Assembly: GCA_004325065.1 (NCBI GenBank)
Contig: PITI01000386.1
Span: forward strand, 1-13,146
Length of the DNA: 13,146 bases
Direction: 5' to 3'
DNA from: Hamiltosporidium magnivora
Taxonomy: Eukaryota > Microsporidia > Dubosqiidae
The notes under the pieces were generated by a model. The model saw only the letters and a list, made by a program, of their open reading frames with translations. It had not been told where the DNA came from and made no database searches. Position 1 is the first letter of the stretch. Each line of letters begins with the position of its first letter. This document shows, in pieces, positions 1 through 8,539 of the stretch. The translations under genes were made by a program, and so were the position numbers.

Positions 1-480
1 AAAAAAAACCCTCGGCAAAAGCAATTTAAATTATTTTTTACAAAATGAACACGATAGGAAAATAGAAAAAAGTCTATTTATTGTGGCAATAATGACACAA
101 AAAAAGATTTTTATAACAGATATTTAAATTTTTTTTTAAACAATAAAATCTTTCTACGTGTTTCCTACTCACTTCTTCTTAATTATTGGTTGGGTAAAGT
201 TTATGAACAAATAGAAAGAAACATATCTTAATTGAAGCACTCATATCGGTGTCTTGTATTTTTTTAACTAATTAAGTATTTCGAGGTGGGTCGTCTTCAA
301 GGCATTAATGATTATATGCCAATTTTTAACGTATAACGAAACTTTTAGAGGATTATCTTTTAATATTAATAATATATTTTTTCTTCGTTTTTATTTTTCA
401 AAAAATATATTTCTAAAAAGCAAGTTTAGTTTTAATAAATTCTAGATTAAAATCTTTTTCCTTTTTAAATATTTAATTCT
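1..480. other. AT-rich stretch without a recognisable gene
   Basis: Dense homopolymer A and T runs. No long open frame on either strand and no RNA gene or repeat that I could recognise. It borders the minus-strand relic that starts near 485. Confidence 0.6.
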
Positions 481-484
481 ACTC

Positions 485-758
485 TTTAAACCTTTTCTTC
501 TTATTCAAACACTTCATGTATGGTTAATTTTGGTTCTCCGATTTAAAAAAAAAGAGACAAAATATTTTTTTATATTTACTTGTTCCACATCTGCTTACCT
601 GTACTCTTTGTTTTAAAGTTTTTTTGTTCATTATGCCTCTCAGCTCTTTTAGTAACAACTATTTGCACTCTTTTCCAGCTGTATTCAGCATTTCGTCGTG
701 ACTCAAGTTCTTCGGGTAGAATATTGCAAGAAATCCACTGGTTTGTGCTTTTACACAT
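485..758 (-). pseudogene. Decayed minus-strand coding fragment, copy A of a dispersed pair
   Basis: I do not recognise the family. The minus strand is open for 60 codons from 758 to 576 and includes residues reading KRAERHNEQ. The DNA aligns collinearly, in the same orientation, with about 9925-10170. Shared words include TGTTTTAAAG (near 610) and the 13-mer CTCAGCTCTTTTA (639-651), and both copies end in GACTCAAG. The minus-strand translations also match: KRAERHNEQ here against KRAEVHRES there. Farther along (about 580-485) this copy reads IGEPKLTIHEV with stops, against IGGTTIEELTI in copy B. Similarity visible at protein level in the same minus frame suggests both descend from a coding sequence, possibly a multicopy gene or a mobile element. 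Stops and gaps make this copy non-functional downstream of 576. The ends are approximate. Confidence 0.5.
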
Positions 759-889
759 CCTATTCCACTACATTTATCTTTATTTACTTCATCAGTGTCG
801 TATATAGCTCTTTAGTTATCTATTTTAGAATGCAGACTTTTTTCTTAATCACAAAAATAATTTTTTTCCATGAATCTATGTTATATTTA

Positions 890-1125
890 AAATCACAAAT
901 ATTTTAATTGGTTTTTTAATTTTGGGTGGAGAGAGGATAACCACATTAAAAACTATCTGCTTGGCAATGTGTGCCTAGAATTGTTTGAAAATCATTGTAG
1001 AGATTTTGGTAGGATATAAACCACGCTGGATCTATAGGCAGAAGATCTCCTATAATCCTGAGTTATACCGATTAAAAGAAGCAAATGGGAATTTTTCATT
1101 TCTTCATCCTCGATACGAGAAGTAA
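890..1125 (+). pseudogene. Possible coding relic, two overlapping open frames
   Basis: Two plus-strand frames look protein-like. One covers about 905-1020 and includes DNHIKNYLLGNVCLELFENH. The other covers 979-1125 and includes VGYKPRWIYRQKISYNPELY, ending at TAA 1123-1125. Neither begins with a convincing ATG. The composition is less AT-biased than the flanks. The arrangement resembles a frameshifted remnant of one gene. I considered an ISXO2-type transposase relic (a VCLE-like stretch followed by a W-x-F-like stretch), but the match is too weak to name. Frames of about 48 codons can arise by chance, so this is tentative. Confidence 0.25.
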
Positions 1126-1136
1126 AAGAGAACAGG

Positions 1137-1151
1137 AGTAAGTAAGTAAGT
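1137..1151. repeat. AGTA tetranucleotide microrepeat
   Basis: About 3.75 tandem copies of AGTA directly downstream of the relic ending at 1125. Short and probably without function. Confidence 0.7.
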
Positions 1152-1314
1152 TTTTAATTTTACCAAGAAATAAAAAAATTAAAGATCGATGATATGAAAG
1201 CAAAAAAACCTTCTTCCTAAAAAAAATGTTTCACTGTTTGATATTTATTAAAATTATCAAAAGCTTTAAAAATATCAAGAAATTCTGATAGTGTTTTGAC
1301 ATAATTAGAAAAGT

Positions 1315-1715
1315 CTTGAGAATTGATTTTTTAAAAGTCGTACATTATTACTTTTAGATTTAATACATTGGATGGTATCAGACAAAATATATCTTTTTTG
1401 AGGCGTGATTATGTGCCTAAGGCCGTTCTCTATATTTTTATGTAGATCATTTTCACGTCATTGAATGGTTTTGAAGCGGTAAATAAATGTAAGAACATAT
1501 GGGAAGTTCTCGATCAAGTTTTTCTTGTAACTTTTCTCAACTTTTTGAGGATTTTTTCAAAACTGTATTATACTTTAAAATAGTCTAGGCTATTCTTGCT
1601 GGAGCTTCCAATAAAACTACATGGTATAAATATTCGCTATTGGGTAGTGTCTTTCGAGAAGGAGTTTATTGTATCTAATTCCCTTTTAACGGCTATACGC
1701 TCCATACTTAAACTA
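1315..1715 (-). pseudogene. Possible minus-strand coding relic
   Basis: On the minus strand, one frame from about 1560 to 1315 carries only a single stop (TGA, complement of 1458-1460). It includes residues ENDLHKNIENGLRHIITPQK and ends at TAA (complement of 1315-1317). Upstream in another minus frame is MERIAVKRELDTINSFSKDT, starting near 1715. At this base composition about one codon in eleven should be a stop, so the stretch is more open than chance. No family is recognised and no intact gene can be read. It could be the worn end of an old gene or simply chance. Confidence 0.22.
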
Positions 1716-1719
1716 AACA

Positions 1720-2239
1720 TTAATATGTAACCTCGATGTAAAAGATAAAAACTCGGTATATAAGTGAAAAACATTCTATGTTTATATCAGTTCTCTTCTA
1801 GTATATCAGCATCTAAGGTTTAAACACAATAAGCCGCTGGGTTTTACACAGAAAAGTTTAATTTCATGAGTTTTATATTTATTTTGCCTTTTTCCGAGCT
1901 GTTACCTATATTTTTCTAGATTTTTAAAAGTATTTAATTTTGACTTTTCATTTTCATCAATTTTTATGGATTCCTTTAAGTTCTTAAAACAATAAAAAGT
2001 ATTTTCTATTTTATAAAAAAAAAGACTGTCTTTTTGATTTTACATTTTTTTGAAGTGCAATTTACCCAAAAATATAATTTTATATGTCAAAAGTCAATCA
2101 AAGACTTCAAAATATCATTTTTACTATTTTCAGCTAGATTTCGCTCCTATTAAAGAAAATTTTACATCTAAATTTAGATTGCATTTTTTTTACTTTCAAA
2201 TAAATCGAAAAAATTACTATTTAAGTTAAATTATAAAAC
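1720..2239. other. AT-rich spacer upstream of the 494-residue gene
   Basis: No open frame or RNA gene was found. Homopolymer runs are frequent. The promoter-like TATA box of the next gene lies at its right end. Confidence 0.5.
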
Positions 2240-2247
2240 TATAAATA
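2240..2247 (+). promoter_or_regulatory. TATA-like box
   Basis: TATAAATA ends 22 bases before the ATG at 2270. Microsporidian genes are known for very short 5' leaders, so this spacing would suit a core promoter. In DNA this AT-rich such a box can also arise by chance. Confidence 0.35.
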
Positions 2248-2269
2248 CGTTTTTTGTTCTCCATTTAGT

Positions 2270-3754
2270 ATGAACAAGAAAACAAAACAGGTGATATTCG
2301 TTATTGGTGGTAGTATTCTGATATTTCTTATACTGGGTCTTGTTATGGCTATTCTGAACGCGAATCGCTTGTGTAAAAATCTACAAAAAGAATTTATAGA
2401 ATTTGAAAACTCAGAAGTAGGTGCTCAAGTTTTGAAAACATGTCAAGGAAGTGATAAGATTTCTCTTGGTTTCGCTGTATTAGAGAATTCTAAAAAAATA
2501 TTATTTCCTCTGGGTGTTTGTTTTAAAAATTATAAGGCAGTTAATGAAACAATTCGAATATTATTTGAAAAACTCTATAAATGTTTAACAAAAGAAGAAG
2601 AAAATAAGGTTAGAAAATTGAGTGCCGATACCAGTTTAATTTTTATACCATGGGTTTTTGAAATGGAATCATTAAAAGAATTCTGTAAAAAATATAAACC
2701 GAATTTATTTCAACGGATCGGACTTTTCTTTTTAAAAAATAAAAATTTACTTCTGTTTATACCAAAGTATGTAGAAAGCTTTGATCAAGCTTTTCAAAAA
2801 AAACCAATAAGTTTTGGTTCGTTGGAACAATATATCTATGAAGAAACAGTGAAATTCAAAATAAAATCTATTGAAGACACTTTTCCTTGTCCCGGGTCTT
2901 CTTCTCAAGATATGTCAGCAGGAACTGATATTGATTTTAGAAGTGATAGAAATCTAGACTGGCTGTTATTTTTTATGTATAAATCATGCAAAAATAATCC
3001 AGAGGAAATTTTTAAAGAAATTTTAAATTTACTAGGAGAGAATGTTCTATCTTGGTTCTCTGAAAATTTAGTTAGACTGGTATACTTCTTTACAGTAAAA
3101 GAAGTGTCAAATCCAGAAATCGAAGATTTTATTTCAAAATTAAAAGATAAAACGGAAAATGATTGTGTTAGAATTGTAAAGGAATACAACCAATCTAAAA
3201 ACTTTAAATGTTTGTATAGGCTTGGTAAATTGATTTCGGAATTTGCAATTGAAATCTTATGGGAATCTTTTCTTAATGATGAAAATGTTGTCTCAATTCA
3301 TTTAAATAATTCGAACGCATTTTTCGAGTGGATTCGAAATAAATATTATGGGGAGTTTCCTCGCTGTGAAAACGAAGATAATTTATATGGACCCAGTGAA
3401 GAACTCATGATGAAAGTAAAAAAGCTTATAGAAGAATACAAGGACATATTAAAATATGTAGACAAAACCTTAAAAACCGCATTAAAAGATTATAAAGAAA
3501 GAGAAAATATGTCTGCAATTACAAGAGAAACGAATATTGAAGTGGCAGTTTCTTTCCTTAGAAAAACATTATTGGATGGATTTTTAACATCTGAAAATCA
3601 AAATATGAGGACCCTTAAGTTTTTTGTCAAAATATTTGGCTTGATATTACACGTTTACTCAGATGCAGTTCATACTATTGATTTCATTGAAGATTTTACA
3701 TTTAAACTTATTTTACCAAATTTGGAAATTCTAAGGAGCGTCATTTCCAAATGA
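2270..3754 (+). CDS. Orphan 494-residue protein with N-terminal membrane anchor
   Basis: I do not recognise the family. The start is the first in-frame ATG after the stop at 2234-2236, with a TATA-like box just upstream; the stop is TGA. A lysine-rich N-terminus (MNKKTKQ) precedes one hydrophobic segment at residues 8-29, best read as a signal anchor or a signal peptide with a long core. The remaining 465 residues are mostly polar and charged, look largely helical, and show no second clear membrane span, so the bulk probably faces the ER lumen or the outside. A small Ser/Gly/Asp-rich linker lies at about 206-222 (PCPGSSSQD), and cysteines are scattered. Residue 92 starts an N-E-T sequon. No catalytic motif, repeat or known domain is seen. 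No partner gene is adjacent; the nearest neighbour is a dead retroelement. Lineage-specific secreted or anchored proteins are common in microsporidia, which fits but does not prove a host-interface role. Confidence 0.88.
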   Translation: MNKKTKQVIFVIGGSILIFLILGLVMAILNANRLCKNLQKEFIEFENSEVGAQVLKTCQGSDKISLGFAVLENSKKILFPLGVCFKNYKAVNETIRILFEKLYKCLTKEEENKVRKLSADTSLIFIPWVFEMESLKEFCKKYKPNLFQRIGLFFLKNKNLLLFIPKYVESFDQAFQKKPISFGSLEQYIYEETVKFKIKSIEDTFPCPGSSSQDMSAGTDIDFRSDRNLDWLLFFMYKSCKNNPEEIFKEILNLLGENVLSWFSENLVRLVYFFTVKEVSNPEIEDFISKLKDKTENDCVRIVKEYNQSKNFKCLYRLGKLISEFAIEILWESFLNDENVVSIHLNNSNAFFEWIRNKYYGEFPRCENEDNLYGPSEELMMKVKKLIEEYKDILKYVDKTLKTALKDYKERENMSAITRETNIEVAVSFLRKTLLDGFLTSENQNMRTLKFFVKIFGLILHVYSDAVHTIDFIEDFTFKLILPNLEILRSVISK

Positions 3755-3825
3755 AAAAGTCTTTGATTTAAATAAGTTCTGTTGAATATTTTCTAACTTA
3801 AAATCTCTAGGTTTCAATATTTTTG

Positions 3826-3831
3826 AATAAA
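3826..3831 (+). terminator. Putative polyadenylation signal of the 494-residue gene
   Basis: AATAAA about 70 bases after the TGA at 3752-3754. The position is right for a 3' end signal, but the motif is common in DNA this AT-rich. Confidence 0.3.
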
Positions 3832-4271
3832 AAATTTTTGTTTTCAATAATATAAGTTTTTTTTATTAAAGCACTGTGTGTTGTATTGTTACTATGACAT
3901 GAATGGGGTTTTATGTTTTGGATAAGAGAATACTCTTCCCATTTTATTTATATTCTATATATACCCATATTCGATGGGTTTTCATCTAACTAATGTATCT
4001 CCAAAATCGGCCGCTGAAATTTTTTTTGTAGAGTAGGTGTTTTTAAATAAGCTAATAAATTATACAAAAAAATACAATTATAAATAATTTTTATTGTGAA
4101 TTTGCAATATCAAAAAATTTTATTTGTCTTATAACATGTTTTTCAACCATTACTTATATTTTTTTATACTAAAAAACTAAAAAGAATAGCAAAAAATTAG
4201 TGTCATAATTTATTATTAATCCGATTGATGTATTTAAAATTTTTAATTTTAATGTGTTTAAAACCTGGGTT

Positions 4272-4339
4272 ATGTTTACAGATAGAGACTAACAATAAAG
4301 ACTTCAAGTGCTTATCTGTTAATTTTAATCTGTAAACAT
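4272..4339. repeat. Inverted repeat with perfect 12-bp arms
   Basis: ATGTTTACAGAT at 4272-4283 is matched exactly by its reverse complement ATCTGTAAACAT at 4328-4339, with a 44-base spacer. The spacer has no coding signal. It could be the terminal inverted repeats of a tiny non-autonomous element, a structured transcript end, or chance. Confidence 0.6.
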
Positions 4340-4571
4340 TTTTGTGTATTTCATTTTAAAAATTTTTCTTCGCCTAACAAGATAAAGCTGAAGCAAATTA
4401 ACCCTCCTGTAAATTTATGAAGTTTTAGAATTGTGAGGCTGGAAAACTTTTAATAAATTCTACAAATTAGCTTTAATATTTTTCTTTAAAATCTTGTGAA
4501 GATTATATGGGAGGAAAGAAATAGTTAGCAGCTAAAATATACAAAATGAAAACCCAAAGGCTGTAAACGAC

Positions 4572-5527
4572 ATGGAAAATAGTTTAAGAGAGATAAAATT
4601 ATGTGATATAGACGTAATAAAAATATACGAAAGACTTCTACTACAACCGACAATCCATCATCAAACCCACTTACCGTCAAACAATGCTCGCCAGACTACT
4701 CATTCTTCTCGCTCGTAACCATACCTCGTCTCTTTGTCCCAATTCATCTGCATTTAGACTAGCAAACACCATTAAAACCTCAACACAGCTGCTATTTTAG
4801 GAAGAAACCTACTGATAGTATTACATTCAATACTTTATTCTGTCAGAACAGTGAAAAAGCAATAGCCTAGATCTGCTATTCTAACAGTGCAAACCAAATT
4901 TGAGATGGATGCCTATAAATCACTGGTCGCAATTCTTATGTACTACAATGGGAAAGTTGGCTGTACTGTTAATATCGATGTGTTAAAAAAATTGACAATA
5001 AATGAGGCAGACCGGGAAATGGCGCAATAAAAAAGTGAAGACCAATGTAGTATCGCACTTTTTTTTGCTGCCTCATGTTCTTTAACAGATTATTAACTCT
5101 AAATTAGTCTGAGAGAGAGCTTTTTTCTAATCCCAAAAAACTTTGGAGAAGGAATTTGGGGATTATGTGGTTCGAACTAAAAAATTTCAAAGTAAGTTGG
5201 TTACGATACAATTTTAAACCCCACAATCAAATCGCTTTGTAATTTTATGACTCTTCTATAACAAATACTGCTAATGATGCAGCTCACATAATCAAGGAGG
5301 CTCGGACATGCTATGAAAAAGTAGCACGGTTTATTAAACCTAGATACGCATAGAAGGCGAATATGGAAATTATAATTTCTTAGGCATAATTTTCAAATAT
5401 TTTTCGAAAAAATTAATACGCAGAAAAAGCTCTTCTCTTCAATAGTGAAAAGCCTTCAGAAAATCATGCGATTCTTGAAATAAAACATTAGCGATAACTG
5501 GTTTTTCGGAGGCTTTCGTTTATAAAA
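4572..5527 (+). pseudogene. Retroelement N-terminal region, heavily decayed
   Basis: It starts with a 48-codon frame from ATG 4572 to TAA 4716-4718, rich in Ser, Thr, His and Asn toward its end (HSSRS). A frame change then continues a similar Ser/Thr/Asn-rich reading to about 4800. Near 5270-5345 a frame reads NDAAHIIKEARTCYEK before a stop. R4-clade proteins often have a poorly conserved N-terminus with a zinc finger ahead of the reverse transcriptase; I could not identify an intact finger here. Assignment rests on position just before the clear reverse transcriptase and on the unusually low stop density in pieces of it. Confidence 0.4.
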
Positions 5528-7270
5528 ATGAAACTTAGAATGTCTACAAGAAAATTGGTGTATGAAAGTAAAAAGCGATTCCGAAAAGAGAATTTTATGT
5601 TTGAGTTATGCCTCAGTCGATTTTATTCTGCGTTATTCAAGCACATTGAGTTTGAACATGTAGTAAATCGTGGCGAAATATTTTTACTTGGTCTACAATG
5701 TAGGACCAAAATGATAAAGTGGTTTGCACAATAATTATTAAATACATATCGTGCCAGATACTTATCAGACCATGCTTTCTTCACTTGATGAGTTTATAAG
5801 TATCATCACTTGGGTACTAAACAGGAAAGCTGCTAGGATTGAAAGTATTAACATTTTTTACATTAAGAAACTTACGAGTCTTCATGAATATCTTTACGAA
5901 TTTGTAAAAGCCATATGTTCAAAAATAAAGCCACAATTCAACTGGTATTATTATCGACTTAGTTATCTGAAACCTCAATAAACGCGCCAAACCGATTTTA
6001 TTTACAAGTCAATAGGCTTCATGCTAAACTTGTATAAGCTAACAACAAAATGTGTTATAAGGTGTACAGATTGAGGTTAAAAGACGAGGTTTATTTTCAG
6101 ATAATCAGTTAGGAGCGTTTATAAATATGAACAAAGCGAAATCTAAACTCTAACAAATTTTGTTCATTATATGGCTAAAGAAACAATCTTAAGACATCGA
6201 TCTACGATGTCTTAAGGGCATATTCCTAAATATATGAAGCTTATTTAACTTAATGCATCGAAAATCTGAGTTTACCTCATTGGTTTATGTAATTTATTAA
6301 GTGAAAATATCAAAAATGAAAAATGATATTTCGGTAAGACCTCCAAAAAACATGAACGAGAAGGTTGATAGGGATATTTTGCAGAAGGATTGTCTTTCGA
6401 TATTATTGTTTGTGTTGTGTATGGATTTATAAAGCCGAAAGCTGAATAAGAAATACGCAAAAGTAACAAAAAAGACAGAATTATCACACTATACCAATAA
6501 TATCTTGGTTATTGATGATATCGAGCTTCTGGCTAAAGATGAACAAATACTAGAATAGATGACTGAGAAAGTAAAAATTTTATGAACAATATTAATATAA
6601 GATCAACAAAGAAAATCGGCGACAAATTATATGTGTTGTTAAGTAAAGGAACTTTTAATGAAGGCATAAGCGTTATAAATGCCTTAGCAGTATAGAAAAT
6701 AGCAGAGGAATTCCAATACATAAGGCATTTAAGGAGGTATAGATTCTTTTGGTAGCACGAGTAGAAAGACTTTGCTGAATGAGATTAAATGCAAGAATCT
6801 TATTTCAAGTCATGCTTAACATGCCCATTCCTATTAACCATCCCATAGGTGTAGTCTTAATTTAACCAGCTGACTTCTATAAGTTGTATGATACAAGGTC
6901 TGCTGTTTTAGTAAAGAAAAAAATACATATACCTCAAGGATGTAAAGAACTTCGATATCTTTTTCGTAAAAAACTTAAAAAATGTTTACATAGTGCCGAG
7001 TTATAATGCGAACATTTGCTTGTGCCACTCTTTAAGTTTCTAGAAAAGACAAAAGTTCCATCAACAAAAAGAGCACCAATCTTTTAAAAGAAAAATGACA
7101 ATGCTACCCATCTCGCATTGATAAAAGATTTTAACAAGTAAATAGGGTTAAAAGATTGGTCTACTAAGAAGAAATACGAAGAATCCCCCTAGCTACTTTT
7201 ATATAAAATGGAAAAACAAAAACTACATTTAAAGTTATTTAATGTTATAACTAACTAACTGTTGTGTAAA
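5528..7270 (+). pseudogene. Broken reverse transcriptase domain of the R4/Dong-like element
   Basis: The pieces run in order. 5528-5734 reads ESKKRFRKENFMFELCLSRF, a typical lead-in. 5772-5981, with continuation past its stop to about 6053, holds WVLNRKAARIESI and LYKLTTKC, matching the N-terminal RT blocks. 6094-6153 holds FSDNQLGAF. About 6159-6209 is a third frame. 6208-6583 carries ILQKDCLSILLFVLCMD (normally Q-G-D-x-L-S-P-L-L-F) and the catalytic core as VIDD at 6508-6519, where the family has Y-x-D-D. 6671-7270 is the thumb and linker region, including HIPQGCKEL and KNDNATHLALIKDF. In this last frame about 8 stops occur in 200 codons, half the number expected by chance. The catalytic tyrosine is changed (to Val) and the reading frame is broken repeatedly, so no active enzyme can result. 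Confidence 0.8.
6188..6216. repeat. Perfect 12-bp hairpin inside the retroelement relic
   Basis: CTTAAGACATCG (6188-6199), 5-base loop ATCTA, then CGATGTCTTAAG (6205-6216). It lies at the junction where the reading frame of the RT relic changes, near 6208. Confidence 0.75.
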
Positions 7271-7373
7271 CAACTCCTCACGACGGTTAGAAAAAAAAAG
7301 TCTAAGACAATGTGATGAAGTAGTGTTCTGCTATTACCAAGATTGAAATGTATTCCTGGAATCATAAGGTATA

Positions 7374-7957
7374 TGTCAATACTGCAACACGTCTAGAAAA
7401 ACAGTGGCTATTCCGCAATTAGATTTGTAAAAAAGGCTTGGTCATGACTATACGAGAAGACATAATGAAGTAGTACGATGCAGCATTTACACTTACTAAA
7501 TAGATATGAATTTAAGTCTTCAAGACGAAGTAGAAACCACTTAGTTCAATAAATTCATTATAAAAAGTAAAAAATGATATCAATAGATATTAGGCTAAAA
7601 CTACTGTCAAAATTTGGAATAATAAGCTGGATACATTCATTTAAGTCAAAAGACAAGAATGAAATAACCCTCATTGAAGTAGGAATCACACTCCAAAGCC
7701 CTCTTTAAGTAGTGTAACCAGAGAAGCTTTAGAACTATGACGTATTATCAAATCAGCCAGGTGTTATTTATAGATATGGTGTGTGGATAATTCCTTATGT
7801 GATAACCTGAACGATATTGTGACATAACAAAATACTTATCTTAAAAGATTTCAAATACTCATGAATGTAGAGCCATACACTCAGTCGATAGTATTTAAGA
7901 AAATGTCAAATCAATTGTATTTGATGAAAAAAAAATCTCGATTCGAGATCAAATGTT
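7374..7957 (+). pseudogene. Broken zinc-finger and restriction-like endonuclease end of the R4/Dong-like element
   Basis: Frame one begins CQYC at 7374-7385 and reaches GHDYTRRHNEVVRC at 7440-7481, the C-x2-C and H-N-x-V-V-R blocks that precede the nuclease in this clade. A second frame (from 7603) reads VKIWNNKLDTF, where the PD of the PD-(D/E)xK nuclease is expected; the proline appears replaced by leucine. A third frame (7634 on) gives KNEITLIEVGIT (about 7655-7690), containing the E-V strand, then VLSNQPGVIYRYG and IIPYVIT, followed by TGA at 7808-7810 where relatives usually have Trp. A fourth frame ends with RFQILMNVEPYTQSIVFKK and stops at about 7957. These blocks are the strongest argument for R4/Dong rather than another LINE group. 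Confidence 0.75.
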
Positions 7958-8186
7958 AAAGAAAGCTGCTAGGAAAGAACTTTATTATCTGTAGTTAAAG
8001 AGGTGAGTTGCATAAAAAACCAAAAATCTTTATAAGCAAGTAGATAATGAGGCAGATGTTGTTCAAACAGTACATACAAAAACAATTTATAGCTTATTTT
8101 AGATGGCGTAATTACAGATTAAGGACCTATAAGCTACCATAAATATGATTAAAGAGTCAGATTTAGATGAAGGGTGTAAAGTGGTA

Positions 8187-8206
8187 TAAAAAAGGAAAAA
8201 AAAAAT
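8187..8206 (+). other. A-rich tract, possible 3' tail of the retroelement
   Basis: A run of nearly pure A, broken by GG and one T, about 240 bases after the end of the nuclease relic. LINE-type elements commonly end in an A-rich or simple-repeat tail, so it may mark the 3' end. Similar tracts occur elsewhere in this AT-rich window, so confidence is low. Confidence 0.3.
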
Positions 8207-8524
8207 AACCGAGAATTTTATTAAATTAAGTAAAATATTTTAGGGATTTTTTTACAATTAATTCAAATGAATTTAAAAATATCATAAATAAAAGATTACT
8301 TTAATATCGATTTTGTACTAATTTATACATCGACAATAAAAAAATTCAGTTAAAAAATCAAATTTGTGCAGCAAAGGGAATGCAAAGAATAACTAAAAAT
8401 CTTTGCCGGTACTAGATTATAAAATAATATTTTTATTTTTTGAATATAGTTTCTTAAAAACCAATATAAATAACTATTCTTAAGAAATACACCAATTTCA
8501 AATAATAAATACAAATTCTTAAAA

Positions 8525-8528
8525 GGGG
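8525..8528 (+). promoter_or_regulatory. G-run just upstream of the acyltransferase ATG
   Basis: GGGG lies 11 bases before the ATG at 8540, in sequence otherwise almost free of G runs. CCC- or GGG-like motifs immediately upstream of start codons have been described as transcription signals in several microsporidia. This placement fits that pattern, but a single instance is weak. Confidence 0.4.
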
Positions 8529-8539
8529 TAAAAAAAGAT

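Larger units (their letters stand above)
3755..4571. other. AT-rich spacer with hairpins
   Basis: No gene was found. It holds a small hairpin, ACCCAT-(5)-ATGGGT at 3963-3979, and the longer inverted repeat at 4272-4339 listed separately. The left end of the decayed retroelement begins around 4572. Confidence 0.5.
4572..8206 (+). mobile_element. Decayed R4/Dong-like non-LTR retrotransposon
   Basis: Broken remains of one long polyprotein reading left to right, with parts in the order known for the R4 clade (a LINE group with a restriction-like endonuclease): N-terminal region, reverse transcriptase, C-x2-C finger, restriction-like endonuclease. At least seven frame changes and many stops separate the pieces, so the element is dead. 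Recognisable blocks are RLSYLKP and IGFMLNLYKLTTKC (about 5960-6050), LSILLFVLCMD (about 6385), LVIDDIELLAKDEQ (about 6505-6546), IHIPQGCKELRYL (about 6930), CQYC (7374-7385), HNEVVRC (7461-7481), EITLIEVGIT (7661-7690), IIPYVIT (about 7787-7807) and VEPYTQSIVFKK (about 7867-7902). The left limit is a guess. The right limit is either the end of the coding relic near 7957 or the A-rich tract at 8187-8206. No target-site duplication was seen. Family assignment rests on recognition of the motifs, not a search. Confidence 0.78.

Noticed and set aside
2905..3189. Minus-strand frame of 94 codons inside the 494-residue gene.
   Set aside because: Antisense shadow of a long, well-supported plus-strand coding region.
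5161..5190. GGTTCGAAC near 5169, which resembles a tRNA T-loop.
   Set aside because: No T-stem pairing and no acceptor, D or anticodon arms can be built around it; it lies within the retroelement relic.
6208..7830. Reassignment of TAA/TAG to Gln and TGA to Trp, which would open much of the element.
   Set aside because: Both intact genes encode Gln with CAA or CAG and end normally with TGA or TAA. The relic also has many true frameshifts that no code change can repair.
7920..8195. A frame downstream of the nuclease relic that reads like a helical protein interrupted by stops (MLKKAARKELYYL, NEADVVQTVHTK).
   Set aside because: Seven stops in about 80 codons is the density expected by chance at this base composition, so there is no evidence that it was coding.
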